A DNA stretch of 64,000 bases from Bifiguratus adelaidae (GCA_002261195.1 MVBO01000019.1:111485-175484), one strand, 5' to 3'. Positions 24,995 to 39,099 are shown, counted from the stretch's first letter. The notes: generated by a model from the sequence alone, not told the origin. A program made the numbers and translations.

Positions 24995-25162
24995 ACTTCA
25001 CGCGTCTATCTAGCATACATGATGCTAAAAGTGTCTCCCTGCCAGCAAGAGAAAGAGTGCGTCCTTCTGTGACAGAAGCTTGCCTTAAAGGTTCTTTCCA
25101 AATTGAGCTTTCAGCGAAGGCGATCGTTCTACTGAAGCGTATGCCCGCCATTCACGGGCAGT

Positions 25163-28100
25163 ATGGAGTCAAACAAGCCGAAAGCTGGATTACCTAGTCT
25201 GAACAGCTGGAAGTTTGGAGCTCCCAAGCGACAGAGTACTGGGAATCACGTCCGCGAAGATTCGACGGAAAGCAACGATAATGGAAGGAGCTTTAGGTCC
25301 AAACTTCGGTCGGATGTCTCTGCACCCACGACAGCGACACCTCATTATGCTCTCAACTTAACAGAGATACCTTCACCTTCAGTCTCACGTTCCCACTATG
25401 AGCGCGATACACCACCACCGATATCGAGCCCACCTGATATCACATTCAGCTCGGCAGCAGATTATAGTCTGGATGTTTTGCTCGTCCAGTTTGGAAAGAT
25501 GGCCGACAAGAAAATTGCATTTGCATTAAGCTATGACTTGGTAAGTCGACATTATCTTTGTTATGAATTTAGGCTAATGATGTCAAGAACCATGAAATCT
25601 CGTTGGACGAATGGTTGGGCCTAGAGTGCGATCCTAAATTCGACAACACCCTGAGGGCTTTAGGCATGATGGCACGGCACCGGCCAAAGCCGGTCATCGA
25701 ATCTGTGATGCGATGGCGGAAGAGCAAGACCGAGATACCACAGCCTGAGGAGATAAAGCGGTTGAGGTACGTCAATTGCCCCAGATTTTGGCTTTTTCAT
25801 GGCTCACATGTGCTTGTCTCTTCAGCGAAAGCTCTGGAGTGAAGATGCGAGATGCTCAAGCTAAACTGAAAGAGAGGCAATCAGTACGTGTGCTCTAGTG
25901 AGCTCACCAGTTGGGATCTGATATGAATCTCACAAACTCTTACCCTTAGCAAGCGGCCATTTACATACTGTGTAGAAGCTTACTGGAAATCATCAAGCAT
26001 TTGAGGGCTGATAAGGTCTCTGATGAACTCGGAGATCGACTTGAGGAGACGATATTTCTGCAAGTTCGTGGCTCTGACCCGTGAGTCATTTGTGATATTG
26101 GTGCTATTGGCTCTTCTGACATTCCGATGGTGGATATTAGTGATCAAATTTCGAGGTCTCCAAATCGTATGGCAAATATGAATATGTTTGCGGAGCTACT
26201 TGGCGCCCTATCGAACATAAGGTAGGTTTCACTGCGGATATCGTTTTGTGCTGTTTAGAGAGACCTGACTCAATCCTTTTAGGTTCATAACTGTTAGTGA
26301 TCGTTTCATTTCCGAGCTAGAAAAGTACAACAAGGAGAACATCATGAAGGAAAAGCAAAGTAAAATTGAGCTTATGATACGATCAATGCGGTATCTTCAA
26401 CTCAAAGTAAGGCGCATGAGGCCCTCTAACGTTCGATCCCGGTAATGCTCACACTGTCTTTCAGTTGTATCCCCTTGAAGCTTTGGAGGAAACGGCGGAG
26501 TTCCTTCAGTCGTTGGCAGCATTTTACAGGTCTGCACATGGATCGAAAGTTAAAGAAGCATACGCCAACTTGTTTGTGGAACTGTTGCTTCCGGCCGCTG
26601 CGGTAAGATCAAATACAGGGGGTATTAAGTATGCTTATCTCACCGACAACAGGTCGCGAATGCAGAAGTAAACTTCCCTGCATGGGTCAAAGCCATTGAG
26701 GTCATCTACGAAAAGGCTATGGTCCTGGCAGTCAAGCCAAAGCAGGACGCTGTCATGGTAGGTCCTTCTCTCACCTCAAAATGCGATTTATCCGAGCATA
26801 TGCCATTGCAGGTTGGGTATCCTTTAGTCACTGCTACCCTTTGTGTCAGTACTCGCGAGTTCTTTCTGAGTCAATGGCTGTCTTTTGTAGATCTCTGTTA
26901 TCAACGCTTCGCGAAGGTAAACTTTACAAATCATGCAAACACCGCTATATACTGACCCCGATTCGCGTGATCAAATACAGCAGGATAAAATTGTCCGTCA
27001 AAAGGCCTTGGGATGCTTGAGCCGTCTCGTATGGTGTTATCTTTATCGTTGCATGGACAGTCAAATTAATGTGCAGAAGCGCTTGGACAATATCTTCAAG
27101 ACATTATTCCCAAGTGGCCGTCGTTCAATCACGCCACTGGAGGTCCCTTTGGAGTACTTTGTTCAAGTTTTATACTTCATGCTCATGAATCAAACAGAAT
27201 ACGTTTTCCGCTCCGTTGTTCTGCATATGTTGAGTTGCGCAGGCACTTCCATACCTACACTCGAATCAATCTATCCAGAGCGCGGAATCATCGGCATAAC
27301 GGCTTTCCTACACGTGCTCAAGGATCTCGAGGATGGGCGTCAACGGCCAGAATTTCCAACAGAAACGGACATGGACGCCGTACTCCCTTCTTTAGGCAGC
27401 GCCGACGTACTGAACGACAAGGTTTTCCTCCGCAACAACGTTCGGGAGCAAGTAGAACGAATTAATGACATTATCGGAAAGCAGTGGCTCACTTTGGACG
27501 CTGTTTTCGGTCCGATGACCGTCTTGGACGACAAGTACAATGGCAGTAGACCGGGCGTCAGCAGCAACGAGAAAGCATTATTTGCGAACGGAATGCCCAT
27601 AACGGCAGATACAGGCCAGCAAGTTCAAATGCAATATTCCTCCTTTTCGTATACATATTCTCGCGAGAAGCAGCCATACTTCGATCTTATTCGCACGTTT
27701 GTCGATTCAGTGCCTCGCCTTATGCCGTCTACGGTCACATTACCCAAACTAGTGACCATGCTCTCGCGCTACACGATGCATATTGATCCCGCGATAGCGA
27801 GAGCCTCATCCGATGCGTTGTTACGTCTGGCTCAACAGTGTGAAGCGCACATCGTGGTCAGTGGTTACGCAAAGTATGTATGTTCAATCGAAGACAGGCA
27901 TACAGAAACCCTCATTAGTCTGGCAAACGGGCCTTTGACAGGCGGTGACTACAACAGCACAGGCGGCTGGCTCAAACTATACAAAGATCTACTTTCTGTT
28001 TGGGTGCAATGCGTCGATATCGGGGCGCTCGGACGCTATGTACGAGTGGCTGGTCCTCGCTTAGGTGCTACATCCGATGATATCGAAATCAAGAACATCA

Positions 28101-31100
28101 TGTCAATACTTGAGGAAGCGGAGTCTATCGGATTGAGCTATCTATGCAGCACTCTTCCTCTCCTCCGGCGGTGGGCGATGGAAATTCTGAGGCTGCTGGT
28201 CCAATTCGATCAGCGAGTAGAGCAGCATTTCGGTAAAGTGGCTGGCGACGATCGGCCGCAATCGTTAGCTTCTTATCTTACGACTAATGTCGCGGGCAAA
28301 GGTGAATCGTATCGTTTATACCACTTAATTGACAATATCGGCCCTTCCATGGTGACTTTAGAAGACGATTGTCTCCTCGGGGAAAAGGTTTCCAGCTCGA
28401 CTCGGGATCGCATACGGCAGCATCAAAGAAAAGGGCTAAAAGGCGTGCTGGCCAAAATCGCCGTCAGCGAGCATAACAGCGACATTGTCATCTGGAATAT
28501 TTGCTTCCCTCGGTTGATCTTGTCATGCTTCGAAACCTTCCCGTACGTCGTTGCCCTGGCTCGACAAAACATTTGCGCTCGCATCACTCAAATGCGGCCG
28601 TATATAAACACTTCAAGTGATATAGCCGGCCGATCGGCTGGCAATTCATTGTCGTTGTCCAAAGCCACCTCCGGAGGCAAAGTTATACCCGCTTCAGAAG
28701 CTCTAATTCAGCAATTCAAAGTGTACATGATCTACGTTTGCTCCACATTTGTTCGAAGCAAAACCATCGAATCGCCTATATCTACAACGCCCTGGACAAC
28801 ATCACACAAAAGAAGTGTCTCGACGGACAAGCTAGCCGCTCCAGACATATTCGAATTAGGAAGACATTTCTTGCTTAGCGAGGACGCTCTCATTCGCGAG
28901 GCAGCTGTTGCCGGATTGGGGCATACGAACAAGACATTTTACAAGGATCTCATATTGGCTCTCGGGCCATCTGTCAATGAGATACTGGAGGAAACCAAGC
29001 TCAAACTGAACGGCAAGCAACAAAGCAAGCGACGGAAAACGGATCGGTTGAGGACCGAGATAATGCACATCTACAGCCTCACAGCAGATTCCCTCATGGA
29101 AGAGACACATCTTCGGGATGTATCCGTGATCGATCCTATAATGACATACGTCAAGGAGACTCGGTCATTCCTATCTGACGTGCTGGTTCAAGGGGATTGG
29201 GATTTTCATCGACTTCGGCGCTACTTTTGTCAGCTCATTGACAAACTCTACGACGCCATATCGAAACTCGAAACACCGACCGATGTGATGTCGTTTGAAA
29301 CTCGGCTTAATCTTTTCAAGATGTTTGAAGAGTGGTCCGGCTACGGACCAAATTCTACAGCAAACAAAGAAAGGGAAGCTAAAGTATTGCAGCAAGTCTT
29401 GGAACAATGCCGTGACGCCAAGGAGAGGGCGCAGATGAAGACCCTAGTAGAAGAAGAGCGCAAGGCGTTGGAGTATTCTGCACAAAGAGCAATGTCTTCA
29501 CTCTGTCGAGGACCGTTGATCGCCTATCTCGGCCGAGACAAGAACAAGAAACAGAGTGTCATCCAATTCGACGTGCAAGGTCTTCTCTCTTGGATTGATG
29601 CGGTGTTTGGAAGTTCAGACCCACGGATTTTCCGAATCGCGAAGCAAGCATTGGAGGCGATCCTCGTCCATAATCAAGGCCAGACTTCGCTATTGGAAGA
29701 CGTTATCGAGCAATGCTATGCTGGTAATCCAAAGCTCCGCTTTACGCAAGGATATTTTATGGCTTTTGCGGATGTTGTCATTCAAGTTGACGATTACCCT
29801 TGCCGGATGCACCAGATAATGAGTCTTGCTCTGTATAAGACTGGCGATCCAGAGAAGAAGATTCGCAAAAGTGCTCTAGAGTTGCTCAGAGTGATGGAAG
29901 AACGCGTGTACGCTGACTCTTGCGCCAAGGAGTATGAGATAGGTATACTCAACGACATGTCTTCTACCTATCGTCAAACCCAGCTACTGTTGTCTGCACG
30001 CCTTGCGGTCGACCATGCCGATCAAACGCACACAATGCTTGCTGAGATAACGAGACGTTTCGACTACGTTAGCGCTACAAGTCAGCGTGAAGTGCTCGCC
30101 TACATGCTTCCTTGGCTACAGAATCTTGATTTCAACAGTGACACCACGGAAGGAGGGATAAGCTTATCCACCATCATGGTCCTCACTAATCTCTTCTATC
30201 TTACCATAAAGTATGGTGATATTTATGTACGCGAAATGGAGATCATGTGGCATCAACTGTTGTTCAAGAACCCGACCAACGCACAGCAGATATTGCTCTT
30301 CCTCACCGAGTTGTGTATCGAACGTCGCAATCCGTGGTTCATCATACAAGCAAAGCGGATATTCGTGTTTCTCGGCAGAGCTGGTCATGCCAACTATATC
30401 ATCGATCATGTCATTGCCACCATCACTCCGCGGTCAATGGTGCCTCAGTTAAGCTCGCATGAAAAGGGTTTTGCTCTTGATACAGAATTCCCACTTTACG
30501 TCGCTGACGTAGGCAAGGCTATCAAAAAGTACCCCAGAAGGCCACCCATATTCTCGCGAGGTCAACTGGCATGCATATTCTTGGTGGATCTCGCCACAGA
30601 AGCAGGCGAGCATATGACAGTTCATCTGCCACTGCTTCTTCATGCAATCTTTGTCCAATTGGATAGCATTACAAGTCTAGCATGTGATCAAATGCGTTGG
30701 TTCTTGATCAATCTCACCTATTCCATTGTCGTACGGCAAACATCGAGTACAGAAGCCTTGGTCATGGCAGAAGATTTGATTACCTATCTCAATGACAAGG
30801 AAGGCAAGCGGCTCTGGCCATACGAGGATATCACCATCAAGAATGCGGAAATCCAGTCGGCAAATCAGTTACAAGAACTCCTGCAGACAGTAGTGAACAT
30901 TTTTGCCTACGAAGAACCAGATTTGCGGCAAAAGTGGGGTGAAGTTGCTTTGCAATGGGCCACTTCTTGTCCTGTTCGACATCTTGCATGCCGTTCCTTT
31001 CAAAGCTTTCGTGGGTTGGAGCCAGCTTTCAATCAGCACATGCTAGCGGACATGCTGTCGCGTCTATCCAACACAATTGCCGATAAGTCAGACGACATTC

Positions 31101-32506
31101 GAGGGTTTGCGCTGGAAATCATGGTCACGCTTAACTCGGTGACATCTAGTTTTACGGAGCCTCAGGCGGAGCAGTTTCCTCAAATGTTTTGGGCAGCAGT
31201 TGCTTGCATGTACACCCCTCACGAGAGTGAATATGCTCAAGCATTGGCGCTTCTCAGCACGTATCTGTCCAAGATCAATCACGGTAACAGCGAGCTATTG
31301 GTCACGCAGTTCCCACCTAATTGGGAGAGTGAATTTGGAGGTTTGCAACCACTCCTGCTTAAAGGTCTCAAGAATGCGTCGTGCGAAGCTCAGGCAGTAG
31401 ATTTACTGAAGCGAATACTTCAAATTGATAATCCCCCCTTGGTCGATCCTTCCTCTGGTCGTATGCTGTTCCTCTTGCTAGGAGCCCTGCCCAACCTTCT
31501 CAATGAACTCGACCATCCCATTATCAACATGTCGATCGGTACTTGGGCAAGTGCGATGGCCGAAGTCTTTGAAATGCATAAGATGGATCCCATAGCTCGC
31601 ATCTTGGATTCATATTGTCGTCAACGCTTCCGCTCGCAAGAAGATTTCCTTAAGCAAATCGTCAATGCCATCAGAAACGAATACTTTCCCCAATACTCAT
31701 CAGAAGCGATTGAGTTCCTCTTAGGATTGTTGAACAACCAAATGGGATTCTATCGTGCAAAGTCTCTCCGCATCCTCAAGCATATCGTTGGTCATCTTTC
31801 CCAATACTCCAGAGAACAGATTCACATTGAAGTGGATGTACTCAATCCCCTCCTTATCCTCTTGCAAGTAGGGGATTACGCCGAGGACGCATTGTCGGTC
31901 TTGGACGATGCTACACTCTTGTCAGTCATACCTCGTCGCGAATCCAAAAGCAATGGACCCGTCCGAGATTGTGGTTGGCACAATGTACATCCTGACATCG
32001 CCTGCAAGACAACTCGAACCAATGTTCAGGCTGCATCTTATCAATGCTCGACACAAATGCATCAACCCCCAGTAGATGATGACTTCCAATTCTCTGTCGA
32101 CGATTTCACTATGCTACGACACGAGAATCCAGATGTCATGGGCATTAATATTGCCTCCACGAACGATGATCTCGTCGGTGCTCTGCAAGACCTGGATGAA
32201 TTCTTCAATGAAGCGCAAGACACCAATCCCAACCTCAGCCCAAATACCCGTCCACCCTTCCCATCTCCAATTCGCGAAATCCCGCCCTCCAACAATACCC
32301 GACCCAGCAATCACCTCGATTTCACCTTCAATGTCGCTCCACCTTCCCCTCTCCCCAATCTTCCATTCAATGACTATCCAGGTGACTCCCTCTTTGCCCA
32401 AGGCCTGAAAAAGAACAAATCCTCCACCAGTCTCAAAACCTCTTACTACATTGACTCGCTAGAATCGGCCTCGTTGGATATTTACATGCCCGTTTCACAA
32501 CGGTAG
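25163..32506 (+). CDS. Cell morphogenesis scaffold Furry/Tao3/Mor2
   Basis: Furry-family proteins are very large HEAT-like scaffolds that activate NDR/LATS kinases (RAM or MOR pathway) for polarised growth and septation. The N-terminal exon is disordered (MESNKPKAGLPSLNSWKF). The conserved head follows: SLDVLLVQFGKMADKKIAFA, EISLDEWLGLECDPKFDN, RPKPVIESVMRWRKSK. About eight short exons precede one giant exon of some 1,850 codons containing FPSGRRSITPLEVPLEYFVQ, LKGVLAKIAVSEHNSDIVIW and LNNQMGFYRAKSLRILKHIV. The total is roughly 2,300 residues, close to Tao3. The C-terminal 170 residues, with DDDFQFSVDDFTMLRHEN, are low-complexity. Two Met codons are near the start; the one at 25163 fits, while the upstream ATG at 25141 is out of frame and stops quickly. 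Confidence 0.9.
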
Positions 32507-32690
32507 AGCTGCGCGTCACCCTAAACAGGCAATAGGGTTAGGGCTTACCCGGGACCTCTACTAGCCAATCATAAAATTTTAAATCAGACGCCAGTAGAAG
32601 CGCTTGCCTTTTTCTCTCATTTCCTTTTTGTTGCCCCCGCTTTCCTTTTGGAGTTTGCCATAAGCATCCTTTCCTCTTTCAGTCAGTCGT

Positions 32691-33822
32691 ATGCACAAGA
32701 CACAACGACAAGCCGCTCTTGCTCAACAGCAAGCTGCTCAAGCTCAAGTACAGCCTGGAGAACCTCAAATCACGGCAGATCCCGATGCCTTTGCTGATGA
32801 GTCTGAGGAGGACTCGCCCAAGAATGAAAAGCGGTCTGGGAGAAGAAAGATCAAGATTGAGTATATCGACGACAAGTCGAGACGCCATATCACGTTCTCC
32901 AAGCGGAAGGCTGGTATTATGAAGAAGGTGGGCATCATGACAGGAATAGTGGATGTGGCCAATTTCCGACGCGTTTTTGGAACGCTATGGTCATGACGAC
33001 GAGAATGACTCACGGTTTGTCGCGTACTCTAGGCTTATGAATTGTCCACGTTGACCGGTACTCAAGTATTGCTGCTTGTTGTGTCCGAAACTGGTCTGGT
33101 TTACACCTTTACGACCCCGAAACTCCAGCCGCTTGTCACAAAGCCGGAAGGCAAGAACCTAATTCAGGCTTGTTTGAACGCACCTGACGTTGGACCGGAG
33201 GGTGAAGAGGCTGGCGTAAGTGGTTACTAAATAGAGTGTACATTTCTTGGATGCTGACCTGGAGCCTTTACTTCTTTCCTTGGGTGTTTTTATTTATCCC
33301 CAATTCTTTTCGTTCCATTGGGCGCAGATACCTCAACAGCCGCCTACAAATGTATACAATGATAATCAAAATCAAGTGGATAATGGAGCCGCCGGTGACA
33401 ATCTCTACACGGACGAACGCAAGGTAATTGGGGTCGTGAAATAGTCGACATTGATTGCTAATGACGCTTTTGCGCGCACGTAGGGTTCTCACTCAGGACC
33501 ACCAAATCCTATGCAACCTGCACAATCCTCTGCCTACCATCCTCTTGCAAACATGGCCTACCCCTCAGCAGCTGCCTACAATCAGTTGCCCATGAGTCAA
33601 AACTACAACATGCCTGCGGGACAGTATCCTGGTCAGGCTGGCACTGGTCAATATTCTCAAGGTGGTGCTGGCAATCCTGGAGCTGCTGGCCACATGTACG
33701 GTCAGCCAGGTGGCAATCAAAATTACGGTATGCCCGGAGGGCAATATTGGCCTGGACAAGGCGTAGCTGGAGGCGCATCACAAGGTGCTCAAGGAAAGGC
33801 CGGGGCTTACGACAAGAAATGA
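32691..33822 (+). CDS. MADS-box transcription factor (SRF/Mcm1 type)
   Basis: Four exons. After a Gln/Ala- and acid-rich N-terminus, the MADS domain reads GRRKIKIEYIDDKSRRHITF, SKRKAGIMKKAYELSTLTGT and QVLLLVVSETGLVYTF, with an intron inside after IMKK. KIEYIDDKSRRHITFSKRK and the TLTGTQ turn identify the type I (SRF/Mcm1) class rather than MEF2. A SAM-like extension TPKLQPLVTKPEGKNLIQAC follows. The last exon is Gly/Gln/Tyr/Asn/Met-rich with repeated GQY, GG, NYGMPGGQY units, a prion-like activation-type tail. Mcm1/SRF factors bind CArG boxes in mating, cell-cycle and cell-wall genes with partner proteins. The promoter holds a CCAAT motif near 32564 and two telomere-like repeats at 32533-32543. 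Confidence 0.92.
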
Positions 33823-35083
33823 GCAAATTTGGACCGGGTCTCAATTGCCTTTAATCTTCCTTGTCCCCCTCACTGCTTCCTTGTTTATACCAGTACGGTT
33901 TCTCAATTGCGCGTGTTCGCCACCATAAGCCTGGGTCGCCATTCACTTTGCCATCTTCGCATGTCTGCATATCACCTTTTATTTTCCTTTTTCATTTGCT
34001 TCCCCGAATCCGAGGGAATGGGTTGGTGATGGTCACTTGTGCTGTCATCCAGTTGTATGAATTTGTATTTTTGTGTCACTCTCTTATGCGTGCCTTCTAT
34101 CTAATATCAACACTGCTCGCTTTCATCCCATTGTTCTTTTGGCAAAATAGGCAATTGAGCGAACGCGATCAATCTGCCAAATGTGGCATATCCACACCTT
34201 GATATGGATAGAACCAGAAGAAGGACCTCTGTCCAAAAGGGTAAAGACCCTGTGCATGTTCTGGATTTGGTGAATTCGGCAGTGTACATGATGCACTGGA
34301 TGAATTTGGACGGACGGAGTGTAACATCCGAACCCACTGGGAGATAATGCCACATTGGGTCAAGTGGGACTTGGCATAGGCTTGTGTTTGGAATAGTCGA
34401 TCTGATCTGGGATGACATTTACGTGATGGAACTAGGCAAGTGCTACCCGAAGATTTGAGGCGTATAAGGAGGGTCAGTTCAGGATATCATCATCCGCGGT
34501 CTGCTCGTTGCCCTATGCATATAGCAACAGATAAAGCTAATCTAAAAGTTGCTAGATCTAAACAGTCCATACAGCGCGATGCATTGTCTGTAAGCTCATT
34601 ACACTGCTATCACGTCCGCAGCACAAGCATGGTATGGCCAAGATGATTCGTCAACGACCAACCGTTGCCATAGAAACGTTGCGAGCGTCTAGACTACGGA
34701 GATGGGCATGCAAAAAGCGCGCGCCTGCCTTTTTAGGTGCACCACTGCACGTCACACACGTGGGTTCAACAGGTTGGAGCAGACGACGTCAAGTGCACGC
34801 TTTCTTGTTCGCATTGACCATAACAAGGTGAGTGACTTGCGAAGTACTCCGTACTGGGTTGCTTAGGCTGGTAGTGCTCATTAGGCGTCAGCTAGCTCGA
34901 CAACAAGCAACACGACTGCTTCACATCGACAAGGGTTCCGCTTCGCTGCTGTCTCGGTGGCCTGCTCTCGTCAATCAGCTCGGCTTCAGCTGACTCACCG
35001 CAAGAGCACTGGTTTCTAGTGCCCTTTTAGAAATTCTGCCGCCCACCCTTCACCGTCATAGATAGACGGTAGCAGAACGGACC
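33823..35083. promoter_or_regulatory. Long intergenic region before the synaptojanin gene
   Basis: The first 250 bp probably form the MADS-box gene 3' UTR (pyrimidine-rich). I found no supported gene in the remaining 1 kb. An RFX X-box-like sequence GTTGCCATAGAAAC lies at 34664-34677, a CACGTG E-box near 34756-34761 and an ACGTCA half-CRE near 34785. Short open frames on both strands lack family features. Confidence 0.4.
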
Positions 35084-38000
35084 ATGCAGTCCGTTTTGTT
35101 GGTGAGGGAAAATCCGCGGGCTATCGCACTGCGGCCTGCCGTCATCGAAACCTCACAGCCGCCCATACTCGTATTCCAAGAAAGTACGGACAATAATGGC
35201 TCCGATTATGGTAGATCCTCTGCAGCAAAACCAAAAGTTATGGTCAATCTGTCGAAAGCAACCGAGCTGGATATGAGTGCTTACTTCAATTTAAACAGTC
35301 GGCCTGTCTTTGGCTGCCTTGGACTCATCTCTGTCGCTGGAGGTAAGTTCAAAGCTCTATCATGCGTCAGTGGAGCTCATAATGTTCCCGTCAGATACCT
35401 TTCTTGCGGTGATTACGGATTGTCAGCATGTTGGTCGTTTGCGAGATGGCGAAGAAGTGTATAGAGTAAACTCTGTGGGCTTTCACTCGCTGACCAACTC
35501 TGTCTACGACGCTTTAGACACCGGCTTCCGAGATCCTATCAATGACACTGGCTCGGGCGACGAGTTGGACGCGAATGCTGCAATCAAGCATCCTTGCGCT
35601 TCTCTTCAAAAGCTTTTCACATCCAAGAGTTTCTATTTCTCTCCCGATTTCGACCTGACACGCACCGTTCAAGACCGAGCATCTCATCCAAACCAAATAT
35701 TACACAATTTTGATGACCATTTCCTATGGAACAGCTTCATGATCCGGGATCTGCTCCAGTTTCGGGACAAGTTGTCTGCCTCCGATCAAAATGACCTTGA
35801 CCGCGGTGGCTTCCTTGTTATGGCAATTCAAGGATACATTGGCACACAAGAGTTTGATGTTGGTCATGACAGGGTCAATATGGCCGTTGTTTCAAAACTC
35901 AGTTGCAAACGAGCCGGCACTCGATACAATACGCGCGGCATCGATGACAATGGACATGTCGCCAACTATGTTGAGACCGAGACGATCCTTCATACCGATC
36001 AGTGGGTATTTGCATACACACAAGTGCGCGGATCTGTTCCCGTGTTTTGGGAACAGCAAGGATTGCAAGTGATGCAACATAAGATACAGATTGCTCGCGG
36101 ACCTGAAGCCACCCAACCCGCAGTAGAAAGACATTTCTCAGAGCAACTTCAGCGTTACCGTCGCGTTCACGTCATCAATTTGCTCGCGCAAACTCCGCAG
36201 TCGGGTGAACTTTCGCTTTCGAACGCGTACAGGACTGCCTTATCGAAACTGCATGACATGACGAATCACGGTCTTCTACGCGTCACCCATTTCGATTACA
36301 ATGCGGAAACGAAAGGAGGACTTCATGAAAACGTCTCCTTCCTCGTCAAAAAAATTGGTGATGCCGTCAAGGAAATGGGCTTCTTCCTCGGCGATGAAAG
36401 CGGTGCCGCGCACGGTGCGGACAGCCATCAACCGCAGATCCTGCTCGAACAAAAAGGTATCTTTCGAACCAATTGCGTCGATTGTCTCGATCGGACGAAT
36501 CTCGTGCAATCCGAAATCTCCAAGTTAACCATCAGTAACCATATTTCTACACATCTATCTAATGAGACAGCATGGACAGCAAGGAAATCTGAGCTTTTGT
36601 ACAAGCATCATCTGTTATGGGCTGAGAATGGGGATGCGCTGTCAAAACTATACACTGGTACTGGTGCGCTTCGCACCGGTTTCACACGAACTGGGAAACA
36701 AACGTTTGCGGGCTTCCTGAATGATGCAACTAAATCCGTCAATCGCTTTTACATCAATAATTTCCAAGACAAGTACAAGCAAGAAGCCATTGATCAGTTA
36801 TTGGGCAAGCTGGTCAATCAGCAACAGGTCACTATATTTGACCCAGTTGGCGATTCGGTGTTGGAGCTGCTTCAGCAACGCATCGATGAATATTCTTCGC
36901 GATCTCATCTCCAAATCTGGGTTGGCACCTACAACCTGAATGGAAGGAATTTCAATGATGAAAGCATGCGACCTTGGCTTTGGACATTCAACGACATCAA
37001 AAAAATGCATGACCTTGTTGTGGTTGGCTTTCAGGAAATCGTGGAGCTTTCACCGCAGCAGATTATGGCAGCGGATGTGGAAAAGCGATTACAATGGGAA
37101 GCTGAAATCGAACATGAGCTCAATGAGTACATGGAAGAGTTTAGCGGTGAGAAGGGAGATCAGGATCGCTATGTACTCTTGCGATCAGGTCAACTGGTGG
37201 GAGCTGCATTGATGTTGTTTGCAAAGTCTTCGGTCCTCGGAGATATCAGGAACGTGGAATGTGCCATCAAGAAAACCGGCTTGAAAGGCATGGCCGGAAA
37301 CAAAGGTGCAGTTGCCATTCGATTGGACTACTATGATACCAGTCTTTGCTTCTTGACCGCCCATTTCGCGGCTGGGCAATCGGGTGTCGAAGAACGCAAT
37401 CGAGACTATCACACCATTTCAGAAGGCCTGGTCTTTGGTCGAGGGCGAACCATTGATGATCACGATGCTGTTATATGGGCGGGTGACTTCAATTATCGCG
37501 TCAACCTCTCGAACGAGGAGGCTCGATATTACCTTGACCAAGGTGATATCAGTCCATTGCTGGACGCAGATCAACTCAAGACGCAAATGTCAGGGGGCAG
37601 GGTGTTTCCGGATTACGAAGAGGGGCTCATCACCTTTCGACCTACCTACAAATTCGACAATGGAACCGATACCTATGATTCCAGTGAGAAGCAGCGTATT
37701 CCTTCTTGGACCGACCGCATCTTGTATAGAGGTGACGGTTTGACTCAGCAATTTTACGACTCTGTCTCCCTCTATACCTCCGACCATCGACCCGTTTGCG
37801 CATTATTTGACGCAGAGATCTTGCAACTCGACAACGCTGCAAAGGAAGCGCTCAAGAAACAGCTCTATTCAGACAAGGTGGTCCTTGACGGCTCGGTCAA
37901 CGGCATTCAAGCACCTCGACGTCCTTCGAAGGCAGACCCGCACACGAAACGAAGACTGGCTGATAAATTGAGTACAGCGTCGGAGAGAAGCGCGGTCAAT

Positions 38001-38781
38001 GGCACTGCATTCACACCGGTGGGAACTCTACTGGATCTTGATGCCGACGAAGATAAAAGCGGTGTTTCAAATGGCGGTCTAGACATGGATTATGTGGATA
38101 GTCCCATCGCAACGGAGTCAAGGGATGGACGTAAGTGGTGACAGAGGCGAGTGACTAAGCTGACATGATCAATAGTTCCCGCACCAAGTTCAGATACGTA
38201 CCATTGGTGGGAGGATGGTAGGTTTTCTCGCAAACGAAGGACTTAACATGCTAAAGGATACGCTAGATGAACTTGATCCACTTCAAGCGAACGGGCAAAG
38301 CAAGGACTTTGGTGGACTTCCTTCAACATCAGCCTCATTATCATCCGCATCTCCAAGCAATACTAAACAGAGCGCGCCACAAAATCCTTTTTTGGTGAAC
38401 TCCCGCCTGGACGAGTCCACCGTGTTGATCGATCCGTTCGGAGGTAAGATGTCTGCCGCAGAGACAATCATAAACAAATCTAACCCATGAGCAGAGATTA
38501 TGGATGATCCCAGTGCATTAGATACTGCAGTATCCTGGATTCCCATCCAGCCCATGAACACAGGCGATCGGACAAAAGCCAATCAAAATTCCATCTCCGC
38601 TCCAACCCCAGATTCTATCCCCAAAAAAGGTGATCAGTCAAAGGCAACGTTGTCCATTCCGACACCCATGTCTTTTACCCGCTCTGTGTCACCACAGAAC
38701 GACGACCAACATAAAGAGGACGAGGAGGATGTTGCTGCGAGAAGTAATGCTTTTGCTTTCTGGGGCAGTAAGCAACGGTAG
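35084..38781 (+). CDS. Synaptojanin-type phosphoinositide phosphatase (Sac1 + 5-phosphatase; Inp52/Inp53)
   Basis: These enzymes remove 4- and 5-phosphates from phosphoinositides during endocytosis and TGN/endosome recycling. The Sac1 domain (about residues 50-500) has the CX5R core in NCVDCLDRTNLVQ. The 5-phosphatase domain (about residues 560-880) shows WVGTYNLNGR, VVGFQEIVELSP, GMAGNKGAVAIR, WAGDFNYRVNL, PSWTDRILYRG and SDHRPVCALF, so both catalytic centres look complete. The C-terminal tail is Ser/Pro-rich with two NPF-like or WW-type stretches (APSSDTYHWWED, APQNPF) that may bind EH-domain endocytic proteins. Five exons; the intron after WWED is 49 nt and uses the acceptor just before ATGAACTTG, restoring the frame. 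The product is about 1,150 residues. Confidence 0.93.
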
Positions 38782-39099
38782 CGTGTGCATCTGTGACTAC
38801 GGATGCTTGCATCATAGAATGGCTGTATGTACAAGAACATAAAAGCATGCGCTGGCTTTGCCCTTCTAGACTATCTCACTTCATCATGGAGCTCGATATC
38901 TCGCGCTCTCTTCAACCATTGGTTCCTTCATGGCAACCCGCTTCCGTGCTATATCCAGATTAGGAAACGTCCTGTTCTCAAGTCAAAGGACGTCACACGG
39001 GATATAAGCAGCCGCACTTGCAACCTCTCCTACTACATCTTTTCTCTTGTCTTGCGCTTGTGCTGACTACTGTAATCTACAGTAGTGCCGACGTTGATT
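38782..39099. promoter_or_regulatory. Promoter/intergenic before glycogen synthase
   Basis: About 320 bp without a gene. Pyrimidine-rich segment near 39030-39060 precedes the ATG at 39100. Nothing else stands out. Confidence 0.4.

Noticed and set aside
38195-38270. Apparent break in synaptojanin after WWED
   Set aside because: A 49-nt intron with acceptor just before ATGAACTTG restores the frame; the gene is intact.
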